Shown in pieces: positions 8,153-15,044 of a stretch of 16,148 nucleotides of DNA. The stretch covers positions 1 through 16,148 of the forward strand of contig DATKXP010000358.1 in NCBI GenBank assembly GCA_035529015.1, read 5' to 3'. The notes under the pieces are model-generated. The model searched no databases. It was not told the DNA's origin and saw only the letters and a program-made list of their open reading frames with translations. This DNA is from JAUVZF01 sp035529015 (lineage in GTDB: Bacteria > Planctomycetota > Phycisphaerae > FEN-1346). The position numbers were made by a program, and so were the translations under genes. Position 1 is the stretch's first letter. Each line of letters begins with the position of its first letter.

Positions 8153-10003
8153 ATGACGAACGTGCAGCGAACGCTCGATGATCGGCTGACGGCGGCCATC
8201 CGCGCGGCCTTCCCCGACGCGGCCGACGCGCCCGCGATCGTCATGCAGGCGCAGGACGAGCGGTTCGGCGATTACCAGGCGAACGGGGCCATGGCCCTGG
8301 CGAAACGCCTGGGCAAGAAGCCGCGCGACGTGGCGGCCGAGATCGTCGCGAAGGCCGACCTGGCGGGGATTGCCGAGACGCCCGAGATCGCCGGGCCCGG
8401 CTTTATCAACATCACGCTCTCGCCCGACTGGCTTGCCGCGCGGCTGGCGGAGATGCTGACCGACCAGCGATTGGGCGTGCCCTCCCCTGCCGAGCGTCAA
8501 ACCATCGTCGTGGACTACTCCGCGCCGAACCTGGCGAAAGAGATGCACGTCGGCCACCTGCGCTCCACGATTATCGGCGACGCCCTGGTGCGAGTGCTTG
8601 AGTTCCTCGGCCACACCGTCATCCGCCAGAACCACGTCGGCGATTGGGGGACGCAGATTGGAATGCTTGTCGCGTACATTGAACGCGAAGGACTGATTCA
8701 GCCAGTTGAGGACTGGCAAGAAGCCTTCTTCTCCGACAAGGTGCTTGATGATCTGGAGGCTCTGTACCGTGAATCCAAGCAGATGTTCGATGCCGACGAC
8801 GAGTTCGCACGTGAGGCGCGCGAAACGGTGGTCAGGCTTCAGGGGGGAGATGAGCGCACGCTGAACATCTGGCACTGCTTCCTGGTGGTGTCCGTCGGCC
8901 ATTGCCGGAAGGTCTATGAACGCCTCGGCGTGCTCCTGACCAACGACGACATCCGTGGCGAATCGGCTTACAACGACGTCTTGCCGGGCATCGTCGAGGC
9001 CCTGACGGCCAGGGGCCTGCTCAGCGAGTCGGAAGGTGCCCAGTGCGTCTTCCTCGACGAGTTTAAGGCGAAGGACGGCTCACCCCTGCCGCTCATCGTC
9101 CAGAAATCCGACGAAGGCTACCTGTACGCGACAACGGACCTTGCCGCCATTGCCTTCCGGACGGGCAACCTGCCCGAAACCGCCAATCCGAGTTCCGAAA
9201 TCCGAAATCCGAAATCCCCGCGGGCCAAGCGCGTCCTGTACGTCGTCGATGCCCGCCAATCGCTGCACTTTCGGATGGTCTTTGCCGTGGCAAGAGCCGC
9301 GGGCTTCGCGTCCGAGGACGTGTCGCTGGAGCACGTCGGTTTCGGAATGATGCTCGGCCCCGACAGCCGGCCGTTCAAGACGCGCGAAGGCGGCACCGTC
9401 AAACTCATGGACCTCATTGACGAGGCCGAGAAACGCGCCCGCACGCTGCTCGAAGAGAAGCAGGCCGAACTGCCCGAGGACCAGCGCACGGTTTCGGACA
9501 CAGACAAACCGGAGATCGCCCGCATCGTCGGCATCGGTGCCCTCAAGTACGCCGACCTCGCCCAGAACCGCACGAAGGACTACGTCTTCTCGTGGGACAA
9601 GATGCTCTCGCTCGACGGCAACACGGCCCCGTACATGCAGTACGCCTTCGCGCGGATCCACAGTATCGCCCGGAAGGGCGGCCTCGACCTGGCTGAGGTG
9701 GCCCGAGAGCCGACACCGGGTGAAGCCTTTTCGCTCGCCGAACCGGCCGAGCGCCGGCTGGCGGTGGCGCTGCTTCAGTTCCCCGAGACGGTCGAGGCCG
9801 TCGCGGCCGAGTGCCTGCCGCACGTCCTCTGCGGGTACCTGTACCGCCTGGCCGGCGCGTTCATGGGGTTCTACGAGACGTGCCCCGTCCTGAAGGCTGA
9901 GGAACCGGTCCGCACCAGCCGCCTGCGGCTGTGTGCCCTCACCGCCAAGGTCATCGAGAAAGGCCTCGGCCTGTTGGGTATCGAAACGGCCGAACGCATG
10001 TAA
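8153..10003 (+). CDS. argS: Arginyl-tRNA synthetase with in-frame repeat insertion
   Basis: Class I synthetase charging tRNA(Arg). Order of features: N-terminal Add1-like domain (about 1-115), HIGH motif as HVGH (132-135, within SAPNLAKEMHVGHLRSTIIG), HVGDWGTQIGMLV (161-173), YLYATTDLAAIAFR (323-336), RVLYVVDARQSLHF (360-373), FKTREGGTVKLMDL (408-421) and a C-terminal anticodon-binding DALR domain with TAPYMQYAFARIHSI. Length is 616 aa. Between AFR and RVLYVVD there are about 23 residues, where the E. coli enzyme has roughly seven. Much of the excess (ETANPSSEIRNPKSP) is encoded by heptamer repeats. GAGGG seven bases before the ATG supports the start. It follows rsfS on the same strand. Confidence 0.96.
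   Translation: MTNVQRTLDDRLTAAIRAAFPDAADAPAIVMQAQDERFGDYQANGAMALAKRLGKKPRDVAAEIVAKADLAGIAETPEIAGPGFINITLSPDWLAARLAEMLTDQRLGVPSPAERQTIVVDYSAPNLAKEMHVGHLRSTIIGDALVRVLEFLGHTVIRQNHVGDWGTQIGMLVAYIEREGLIQPVEDWQEAFFSDKVLDDLEALYRESKQMFDADDEFAREARETVVRLQGGDERTLNIWHCFLVVSVGHCRKVYERLGVLLTNDDIRGESAYNDVLPGIVEALTARGLLSESEGAQCVFLDEFKAKDGSPLPLIVQKSDEGYLYATTDLAAIAFRTGNLPETANPSSEIRNPKSPRAKRVLYVVDARQSLHFRMVFAVARAAGFASEDVSLEHVGFGMMLGPDSRPFKTREGGTVKLMDLIDEAEKRARTLLEEKQAELPEDQRTVSDTDKPEIARIVGIGALKYADLAQNRTKDYVFSWDKMLSLDGNTAPYMQYAFARIHSIARKGGLDLAEVAREPTPGEAFSLAEPAERRLAVALLQFPETVEAVAAECLPHVLCGYLYRLAGAFMGFYETCPVLKAEEPVRTSRLRLCALTAKVIEKGLGLLGIETAERM
9185..9215 (+). repeat. Heptamer repeat tract inside argS
   Basis: Four heptamers in a row, AATCCGA, GTTCCGA, AATCCGA and AATCCGA, then a partial AATCC (AATCCCC). 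They read in frame as NPSSEIRNPKSP at residues 345-356 of ArgS. The unit is related to the reverse complement of the TGAGATY heptamers at 12958-13069 (five of seven positions). The tract lies between conserved blocks, where a surface loop is expected. Confidence 0.8.
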
Positions 10004-10011
10004 ACGCCGCT

Positions 10012-10040
10012 CCGAGCCGCGGCCTATTGGTCGCGGGCAC
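10012..10040 (+). repeat. 29-nt dispersed hairpin element, copy 2 (argS-queE gap)
   Basis: CCGAGCCGCGGCC, loop TATT, then GGTCGCGGGCAC. It matches the minus-strand reading of 1076-1104 at 25 of 29 positions. Three differences fall in or beside the loop; the fourth, A to G in the stem, leaves a G-U pair. It starts 8 nt after the argS stop and ends 25 nt before the queE ATG, in sense with both genes. Confidence 0.8.
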
Positions 10041-10065
10041 CTTCATCCGCCTGGCGTTAACGATC

Positions 10066-10695
10066 ATGCGCATCTTCGAGATTTTCCGCAGCATCCAGGG
10101 CGAGACGACACGGGTCGGCGTCCCGATGGATTTCGTGCGTCTGGCCGGATGCGACCTGGCGTGCTCGTACTGCGACACGCCCGAAGCCCGCGACGCCGCT
10201 GCCGGCCGCGAGATGACCGTAGCGGACGTCCTTTCTGCGCTGCCTTCCCCTCCCCTTCCCTTCGTGGTGATCACGGGCGGCGAGCCGATGCTGCAGGTCG
10301 AAGAGGTCAACCGCCTGGTCGCCGCGCTGATTGCGAGCGGCCGCAAGGTCCTCGTCGAGACGTCCGGCGCCCACCCGATCGACGTGCTGGACGAGGGCGC
10401 GATCCGCATCCTCGACGTCAAGACACCCGGCAGCGGCATGGCGGAGCACATCGTCTGGCCGAACCTGGAGCGTCTGCGGCCCTGCGACGAGGTCAAGTTC
10501 GTTTTGACCGACCGCACCGACTACGCATGGGCGCGCCAGGTGGTGGAGCGTCACGGCCTCCCGGAGAGGCTGCCCGTCCTCTTCGGCGCCGCCCGGGGGC
10601 ACCTTGCCCTGCGGACGCTGGCCGGCTGGCTGCTCGATGACGGCCTCCCGGTGCGGCTTAACGTGCAGTTGCACAAGGACTTGCGGCTGCCCTAA
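10066..10695 (+). CDS. queE: 7-carboxy-7-deazaguanine synthase (radical SAM)
   Basis: Radical-SAM enzyme that contracts 6-carboxy-tetrahydropterin to 7-carboxy-7-deazaguanine, in the pathway to preQ0 and queuosine. The 209-aa protein begins MRIFEIFRSIQGETTRVG, the typical QueE start. It has the cluster ligands Cys29, Cys33 and Cys36 in CDLACSYCD (CX3CX2C), and the SAM motif GGEP at 71-74. LVETSGAHPID and DVKTPGSGM follow as expected. The ATG at 10066 fits the family; no strong ribosome-binding site is visible, and reading further upstream would include the hairpin element. No queC, queD or queF is in the window. It follows argS after 62 bp. Confidence 0.93.
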   Translation: MRIFEIFRSIQGETTRVGVPMDFVRLAGCDLACSYCDTPEARDAAAGREMTVADVLSALPSPPLPFVVITGGEPMLQVEEVNRLVAALIASGRKVLVETSGAHPIDVLDEGAIRILDVKTPGSGMAEHIVWPNLERLRPCDEVKFVLTDRTDYAWARQVVERHGLPERLPVLFGAARGHLALRTLAGWLLDDGLPVRLNVQLHKDLRLP

Positions 10696-10735
10696 GCATC
10701 CTGCCAAAGCGCCTGTATTTCGGTTCACGACCTTC

Positions 10736-10764
10736 TTGACAGCGGGTGGGCCGGCGCCTATACT
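10736..10764 (+). promoter_or_regulatory. Strong sigma70-type promoter for the DksA-like gene
   Basis: A perfect -35 TTGACA (10736-10741) and a near-perfect -10 TATACT (10759-10764) are separated by an ideal 17-bp spacer. They begin 41 bp after the queE stop. The predicted start lies about 45 nt before the ATG at 10818. It probably drives the DksA-like gene, lspA and ribD. Confidence 0.78.
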
Positions 10765-10817
10765 GCCGTGCTCTTTGAACTGTGACTGTGCACCCTATGC
10801 CAGAGGGGAAGGCGTCG

Positions 10818-11195
10818 ATGCGGTCTCGAGACCTTGAGAACTTCCGGAGAGTCCTGCTTGCCAAGCGGCGTATCCTGGCCGGTGACGTGAACGGCCTGGA
10901 GCAAGCCGCCCTGCACAACAGCCGTCAGGACGCCAGCGGCGACCTCTCGAAGGTGCCGCTCGACATGGCCGACATCGGCTCCGACAACTACGAGCAGGAG
11001 TTTACGCTCGGCCTGATCGAGACCGAGCAGGCAACGCTTCAGGAAATCGATGAAGCCCTGGGCCGAATCGACAGCAAGTCTTACGGGAAGTGCGAGCGAT
11101 GTGGCCAGCTGATCCCCGTGGCACGTCTCAGGGTCAAGCCCCACGCCAAGTACTGCATCGAATGCCGACGCCAGGAAGAAAAGGGCTTGCTGTAG
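10818..11195 (+). CDS. DksA/TraR-family C4 zinc-finger protein
   Basis: Probable RNA-polymerase secondary-channel regulator of 125 aa. A coiled-coil region (about 1-85) holds LDMADIGSDNYEQEFTLGLI; its D49-x-x-D52 matches the acidic DxxDxA tip of DksA, but with Gly in place of Ala and two extra residues before EQEF. A C4 zinc finger follows: CERC (92-95) and CIEC (113-116), with RLRVKPHAKYC between. The start is set at the ATG at 10818 because GGGGAAGG lies just upstream. A GTG at 10782 and an ATG at 10797 would extend the N-terminus without support. A near-consensus promoter precedes it. lspA overlaps its 3' end. It is shorter than E. coli DksA (151 aa), so ppGpp synergy is uncertain. Confidence 0.9.
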   Translation: MRSRDLENFRRVLLAKRRILAGDVNGLEQAALHNSRQDASGDLSKVPLDMADIGSDNYEQEFTLGLIETEQATLQEIDEALGRIDSKSYGKCERCGQLIPVARLRVKPHAKYCIECRRQEEKGLL

Positions 11196-11758
11196 CCGAC
11201 GGAGGCAGCCACCTTCGCCTCTGGCTGACCGTCGGCCTTGGCACCTTCGCGGACCTCGCCAGCAAATACCTCGGCTGGGACTTCCTCGGCGGCCCGCCTG
11301 AGGGCGGCGGCCGCATCGTCTCGGTCCTTCCCGGATGGCTCCGGCTCGTGGCGAGCGAGAATCCGGGCATCGTCTTCGGCATCGATTTCGGCGCGTACCT
11401 GGGTCTGGGCCCGGCGGCTGGCCAGATCGTGACGGTGGTTCTGACGGCCGCAACCTCGGCGCTGATCTTCTACGTGTTCGCCACGTCGCAATCCCGGCAG
11501 CGGTGGATCCACGTCTGGTGCGGCCTTATTCTGGCGGGTGCGGCGGGAAACCTGTTCGACCGGATCGCCTTCGGCCACGTCCGCGACCTCGTCCAGTTCA
11601 CCGTCGAAATGGGCGGCAGGCCCCTCTGGCCGTTCGTGTTTAACCTGGCCGACGTGTACCTGGTGGTCGGCGTGATTGCCGTGGCGTGGACGATGTTGTT
11701 CGGCTCTGGCGCGCGGGAAGCCGAACGCGGCGAGAACCGCGCCGGCAAGGAGTCCTGA
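11162..11758 (+). CDS. lspA: Lipoprotein signal peptidase (SPase II)
   Basis: Membrane aspartyl protease that cleaves signal peptides of prolipoproteins after lipid attachment. Family blocks are visible: DLASKYLG (31-38), ENPGIVFGIDFG (66-77), GAAGNLFDRIAFGHVRDLV (127-144) with catalytic Asp133, and FNLADVYLVVG (160-170) with catalytic Asp164. Four hydrophobic segments fit the usual topology. The ATG at 11162 lies inside the 3' end of the DksA-like gene (34-bp overlap) and has only a weak ribosome-binding site. GGAGG at 11201-11205 is followed by no ATG, GTG or TTG in frame. The C-terminal tail (GSGAREAERGENRAGKES) is hydrophilic. The ribD start follows one base after its stop. Confidence 0.93.
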   Translation: MPTPGRKGLAVADGGSHLRLWLTVGLGTFADLASKYLGWDFLGGPPEGGGRIVSVLPGWLRLVASENPGIVFGIDFGAYLGLGPAAGQIVTVVLTAATSALIFYVFATSQSRQRWIHVWCGLILAGAAGNLFDRIAFGHVRDLVQFTVEMGGRPLWPFVFNLADVYLVVGVIAVAWTMLFGSGAREAERGENRAGKES

Positions 11759-11759
11759 C

Positions 11760-12887
11760 GTGGCTGCTCCCAGCCGCGACGAAGCGTCCATGCAGCGTGC
11801 CCTCGACCTGGCCGCCCAGGGACTCGGCCGCGTCGAACCGAATCCCATGGTCGGCGCCGTCATCGTCCAGGGCGAGTGTGTGGTCGGCGAGGGCTACCAC
11901 GCACGGTTCGGCGGACCGCACGCCGAGGTCGTTGCGCTCGAGAAGGCCGGGGAGACGGCGCGCGGCGCGGAACTCTTCGTCACGCTCGAACCCTGTTGCC
12001 ACCACGGCAAGACGCCGCCGTGTACCGATGCGATCCTGGCCGCAGGCATCGGCCGCGTGGTCGCGGCCGTGGCGGATCCGTTCCCGGAGGTGTCCGGGCG
12101 CGGCCTGGCGATTCTGGAAGAGGCCGGCGTGAAGGTGGAGGTCGGCGTGCTTGAGTCGCGGGCCCGCCGCCTGAACGCCGCCTACTTCAAGCGTCAGGAG
12201 ACGGGCCTGCCGCTCGTCATCGCCAAGTGGGCCATGACGCTCGACGGCCGGCTTGCGACGGCGTCGGGCGAGAGCCGGTGGATCTCGTCCGAGGCGAGCC
12301 GACGGCGGGTCCACGAGGTCCGCCGCACCTCGGACGCCGTGCTGGTCGGGTCCCGAACCGCACTCAGGGATGAACCGTCGCTCACGGTCCGGCACGTCGA
12401 GCCGTATCCGGAGCGCGGTCAGCCGACGCGAGTCATTCTCGACACGCACCTCGCCCTTGATCCGGCGCGCGAGCCGGCGCGTTCGGCCGACCAGGTGCCG
12501 GTGATCGTTTACACCTCGGCGGCCACACTTGCCGCACGCGCCGAAGAGGCCGAAGCGTTGCGGCGGGCCGGATGCGAGATCGTCCCCGTGCCGCCGGCCG
12601 CCGCCGGACTCTCGCTGGCGTCCGTGCTCCAGGACCTTGGCAAGCGGGAGATGTCGCGCGTCCTCGTTGAAGGCGGGGCACGCGTCTTCGGCTCGCTCTT
12701 TGCCGAACGGCTGGTTGACCGGGTGATGGTCTTTGTGAGTCCGCGAGTCCTCGGCAGTGCCGACGCGCTCGGACCCGTGGCGGGACCCGACGGGCGCGAA
12801 CTGCTGGAGGCGCTTGAGGTGGCCGACGTCACCGTCGAGGGCGTGGGTCCTGACCTGATGATTCAAGGACGGGTGGGCAAGTTCTGA
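11760..12887 (+). CDS. ribD: Bifunctional riboflavin deaminase/reductase
   Basis: Carries out the deaminase and then the reductase step on the pyrimidine intermediates of riboflavin synthesis, in the cytosol. Domain 1 (about 5-145): EPNPMVGAVIV, GGPHAEVVAL with zinc ligand His54 and catalytic Glu56, and TLEPCCHHGKTPPCTDAI with Cys79 and Cys88. Domain 2 (about 150-372): IAKWAMTLDGRLATASGES, VLVGSRTALRDEPSLTVR and VLVEGGARVFGSLF. At 375 aa it is full length. The start is the GTG at 11760, with AAGGAG seven bases upstream; the longer frame to 11676 overlaps lspA. No ribB/A/E/H genes or FMN riboswitch are visible nearby, so this copy stands outside a rib operon. Confidence 0.95.
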   Translation: MAAPSRDEASMQRALDLAAQGLGRVEPNPMVGAVIVQGECVVGEGYHARFGGPHAEVVALEKAGETARGAELFVTLEPCCHHGKTPPCTDAILAAGIGRVVAAVADPFPEVSGRGLAILEEAGVKVEVGVLESRARRLNAAYFKRQETGLPLVIAKWAMTLDGRLATASGESRWISSEASRRRVHEVRRTSDAVLVGSRTALRDEPSLTVRHVEPYPERGQPTRVILDTHLALDPAREPARSADQVPVIVYTSAATLAARAEEAEALRRAGCEIVPVPPAAAGLSLASVLQDLGKREMSRVLVEGGARVFGSLFAERLVDRVMVFVSPRVLGSADALGPVAGPDGRELLEALEVADVTVEGVGPDLMIQGRVGKF

Positions 12888-12921
12888 ACCGGTTCACGCT
12901 TGTGTGTACCCACGCATGCGG

Positions 12922-12947
12922 CGCGGCGGCTCTCCTGAGCCGCCGCG
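12922..12947. repeat. Perfect GC-rich hairpin between convergent ribD and DUF3106-like genes
   Basis: CGCGGCGGCTC and GAGCCGCCGCG form a perfect 11-bp stem around TCCT, 34 bp after the ribD stop. There is no T-run, but its position between convergent units would suit a bidirectional terminator. The GCGCGGCGG core matches the hairpins at 625-694 and 4972-4999. Confidence 0.65.
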
Positions 12948-12957
12948 TCGTGGACTC

Positions 12958-13069
12958 TTGGATCTGAGATTTGAGATTTCAGATGTGAGATGTGAGATCT
13001 GCGATTTGAGATCTGAGATCTGAGATGTGAGATCTGAGATTTGAGATCCGAGATTTGAGATCCGAGATT
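12958..13069. repeat. Heptamer tandem array (16 units, consensus TGAGATY)
   Basis: Sixteen consecutive 7-bp units with no length change, mostly TGAGATC, TGAGATT or TGAGATG, plus variants CGAGATT, TCAGATG and TGCGATT. It is far more A/T-rich than its surroundings. Open frames through it translate as low-complexity peptides and are not genes. Related units lie in argS at 9185-9215 in the opposite orientation. Confidence 0.88.
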
Positions 13070-13075
13070 GCAGAA

Positions 13076-13101
13076 CGCGACGGACAAGAGGACCCGTCGC
13101 G
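13076..13101 (-). terminator. Possible terminator hairpin after the sigma operon
   Basis: CGCGACGG and CCGTCGCG (8 bp) flank a 10-nt loop, about 30 nt beyond the stop of the DUF3106-like gene on the minus strand. What follows on that strand is TTCTGC, not a T-run, so intrinsic termination is uncertain. Confidence 0.35.
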
Positions 13102-13131
13102 CGTCGGTTCACTTCTGAGACCGTCCCAGGC

Positions 13132-13689
13132 CTACCACGTCCCGTAGCGGGCTTGCCACAACTCGAGGAGCCGCCGGGCCCGGTCTTCGTCGCTCATACC
13201 CTCAAGAACCGCGCGGTCTTGAGGGCTGAGCGTGTTCATGAACGCCCTGAGTTTCACCGCCCGGGTCCGGTAGAACTCCTGACGCTGCTCGGGCAGGCGA
13301 CGAAACGCCGCATACCGCTCGAACACACTCTCGCGCTCCCCCCAATCCATCTCGGCCAGCCGCCAGTACCGGTCGAGTACGGCCCGGCGCCGGTCGTCCG
13401 ACAACGATTGCCAGCGGATCGTGTTGGCCTGCGTCTCGCGCGGGTCGAGCGCCAGCCGGTCCGACAGATCCAAGGGCCCGGCAGCCTCAATCGACCGCCC
13501 TCGCGGCTTGTCCTTCGGGGCGGTAGCCTCCGCGCCGGGGTGCGAGACGCCGCCGATCAGGATCTGCGGCCCCACGATGCCGGCAACCAAGCCGCACGCC
13601 AGCGCCGTCGCCAGGCACACGAGCATCAGGCGGATGCGCCGGTGCCGGCGATGCAGGAGACGCACGAGTTGTTCGCGTTGCAGATCCAT
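13132..13689 (-). CDS. Membrane-anchored DUF3106-like protein
   Basis: Function unknown. The 185-aa protein has a basic N-terminus (LLHRRHRRIR), one hydrophobic segment (about 21-44) and a charged linker. Its C-terminal region (about 90-180) is rich in W, R, L and E with helical repeats: RWQSLSDDRRRAVLDRYWRL, VFERYAAFRRLPEQRQEFY and LSPQDRAVLEGMSDEDRARR. This resembles DUF3106 proteins found beside ECF sigma operons, and probably lies outside the cytoplasmic membrane. The ATG at 13689 has GGAG seven bases upstream, and 3 bp separate it from the anti-sigma stop, so it is the third gene of that operon. A role in sensing or restraining the sigma/anti-sigma pair is inference only. Confidence 0.75.
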   Translation of the reverse strand: MDLQREQLVRLLHRRHRRIRLMLVCLATALACGLVAGIVGPQILIGGVSHPGAEATAPKDKPRGRSIEAAGPLDLSDRLALDPRETQANTIRWQSLSDDRRRAVLDRYWRLAEMDWGERESVFERYAAFRRLPEQRQEFYRTRAVKLRAFMNTLSPQDRAVLEGMSDEDRARRLLELWQARYGTW

Positions 13690-13692
13690 CCG

Positions 13693-14187
13693 TCAGGCTC
13701 CGTCGCCGGTTTCGTCGGGGCTCATCAAACGGTCCATCGCTTCGATGACGGCGATCTCGTCCAGCAGGTCCGCGTCCTCCAGAAACAAGATGTTGCGGCT
13801 GGCTTCGCGTTCGACCGGACTGGTCGGTTCCGGCGGCAGGCCCGTCCAGGTGTAGACGGTAAAGCCGAACACCAGCCCTGCCGCCAAGCCCGCCACCGAT
13901 GCCACCACCTGGCGCCGGAGCCGGTGTGGACGAAGGCGAGACGCGAAGACGCTGAGGTCCTTCTCCTCAACGATCCGGGCCATCATACGCCCGGTAAACC
14001 CCGGGCGCGCCGGAGCCGGCGGGACCTCGTCCAGCAGGCGCCAACTCTCCTTGAGCAGTCGCGCGTGGGCCCGGCACGACTCGCAGCCCTCCAGGTGCCG
14101 GCGCACCGCCTTTGCCGTCGATGGCTTCAACTCGCCATCGAGGTAGGCGGCCAACACACTGCGCACCCACTGGCACGGAGAAGGCAT
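13693..14187 (-). CDS. Zinc-type anti-sigma factor, single membrane span
   Basis: Predicted partner of the ECF sigma factor encoded just upstream. The N-terminal domain has the ZAS/zf-HC2 signature HLEGCESC (His31, Cys35, Cys38) after VLAAYLDGEL, with a further Cys5. One hydrophobic segment at about 93-114 (VVASVAGLAAGLVFGFTVYTW) puts the sigma-binding part in the cytoplasm and about 50 residues outside. That outer part is acidic (LFLEDADLLDEIAVIEAMD). Length is 164 aa. ATG at 14187 with GAAGGAAGG upstream. The gap to the sigma gene is 79 bp. The signal and release mechanism are unknown. Confidence 0.87.
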   Translation of the reverse strand: MPSPCQWVRSVLAAYLDGELKPSTAKAVRRHLEGCESCRAHARLLKESWRLLDEVPPAPARPGFTGRMMARIVEEKDLSVFASRLRPHRLRRQVVASVAGLAAGLVFGFTVYTWTGLPPEPTSPVEREASRNILFLEDADLLDEIAVIEAMDRLMSPDETGDGA

Positions 14188-14266
14188 TGCGCGAACCTTC
14201 CTTCAAAAGGGCTCCGGAGAATTGAACACGCGGGCACCGGGCAGGTACTGCAAAAAGCGGGGAAAT

Positions 14267-14926
14267 CTAACTGACGCGCTGCCGGCCGCGACCCGTGTGG
14301 ATGTAGAGGAGGAGGCGGTCTTTCAGGTTGTCGCGGGCCCGGGCCAGAAGGCTCTTGACGGCCATCGTGGTACAGCCGATCGTCCTGGCGATGTCGGCGT
14401 AACTCATGCCCTCATACTTGTTCAGGATAACGGCGACCTGCTGCTTCTCGGGAAGGGCCTGAATGGCCTCCCGGACCTTCTCCTGCAACTCGCTCTGGTG
14501 CAGATGAAGGTCGGGCCGGCGGCTGTCGGGGTCGGGCATGGCGCGCGGCCCGTCTCCGAAATCGGACATCTGGTCGATGGAGACGTCGTCGCGTCGATTG
14601 GCCCGCGACCTGAGGGCGTTCAGGCTGACGTTGGCCGTGATCCGGAACATCCAGGTCGAGAATTTCGCGGTAGGTTTGTACGTCTTGCGGGCGCGATAGA
14701 TCCTGAGAAAGACCTCCTGGGCAAGGTCCTCGGCGTCGGAGGCATCGCTGATGAAGCGGTAGATGAGGCCGATGACGCGGCTGTGGTTGCGCTCGACGAG
14801 TTCCTGGAAAGCGAGTTCGTTGCCTTTCTGGAAGCCCAGCATCAGGCCGACATCGTAGTCGGCGGCGGCTCCGCGGCGGCCTTCGCGCTCGTACGACCTG
14901 GCAACGGCAACGGCGGCCTTAGCCAT
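14267..14926 (-). CDS. ECF-type RNA polymerase sigma factor
   Basis: Sigma-70 family, group 4, 219 aa. Region 2 (about 38-108) shows AFQELVERNHSRVIGLIYRF, DAEDLAQEVFLRIYRARKTY and KFSTWMFRITANVSLNALR. Region 4 (about 150-205) shows REAIQALPEKQQVAVILNKY and EGMSYADIARTIGCTTMAVKSLLARARDNL, the helix-turn-helix for the -35 element. The linker holds a short acidic Pro/Asp-rich stretch. The start is the ATG at 14926, with GGGAG five bases upstream; the open frame runs on to 15064 through a terminator and is not credible there. The anti-sigma and DUF3106-like genes follow. It resembles the RpoE/SigW-like ECF group, but the subgroup is not assigned. Confidence 0.92.
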   Translation of the reverse strand: MAKAAVAVARSYEREGRRGAAADYDVGLMLGFQKGNELAFQELVERNHSRVIGLIYRFISDASDAEDLAQEVFLRIYRARKTYKPTAKFSTWMFRITANVSLNALRSRANRRDDVSIDQMSDFGDGPRAMPDPDSRRPDLHLHQSELQEKVREAIQALPEKQQVAVILNKYEGMSYADIARTIGCTTMAVKSLLARARDNLKDRLLLYIHTGRGRQRVS

Positions 14927-15022
14927 GACGGCTCCCTTTGGCCCTGGGGAAGGGAACACCCGCGGCGAACACCCCATCCGAGCAAGTGGCGCCCCGTCCT
15001 CGCTCTCGTATCCTTTATTACG

Positions 15023-15036
15023 AACCGGCGCCGGTT
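15023..15036. promoter_or_regulatory. Palindrome upstream of sigma operon, possible operator
   Basis: AACCGGCGCCGGTT is a perfect 14-bp palindrome, about 100 bp before the sigma ATG and just past the TIM-barrel terminator. On the minus strand it is followed by TAATAA (15015-15020), a weak -10-like box without a good -35. It could be an operator or a chance GC palindrome. Confidence 0.3.
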
Positions 15037-15044
15037 TTTCCAGG

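Noticed and set aside
9931..10065. Extension of queE upstream into argS
   Set aside because: The added 45 residues include the translated hairpin element and the argS 3' end; QueE proteins begin at MRIFEIF-like residues.
11640..12866. A 408-codon open frame antisense to lspA and ribD
   Set aside because: It is antisense to conserved RibD motifs, has composition typical of shadow frames, and has no start signal.
12958..13069. CRISPR array
   Set aside because: Units are contiguous 7-bp repeats without spacers, and no cas genes are present.
12863..13112. Open frames through the heptamer array giving SQISDLKSQISH-like peptides
   Set aside because: The periodic peptide follows from a 7-bp DNA repeat read in successive frames; there is no ribosome-binding site or non-repeat domain.
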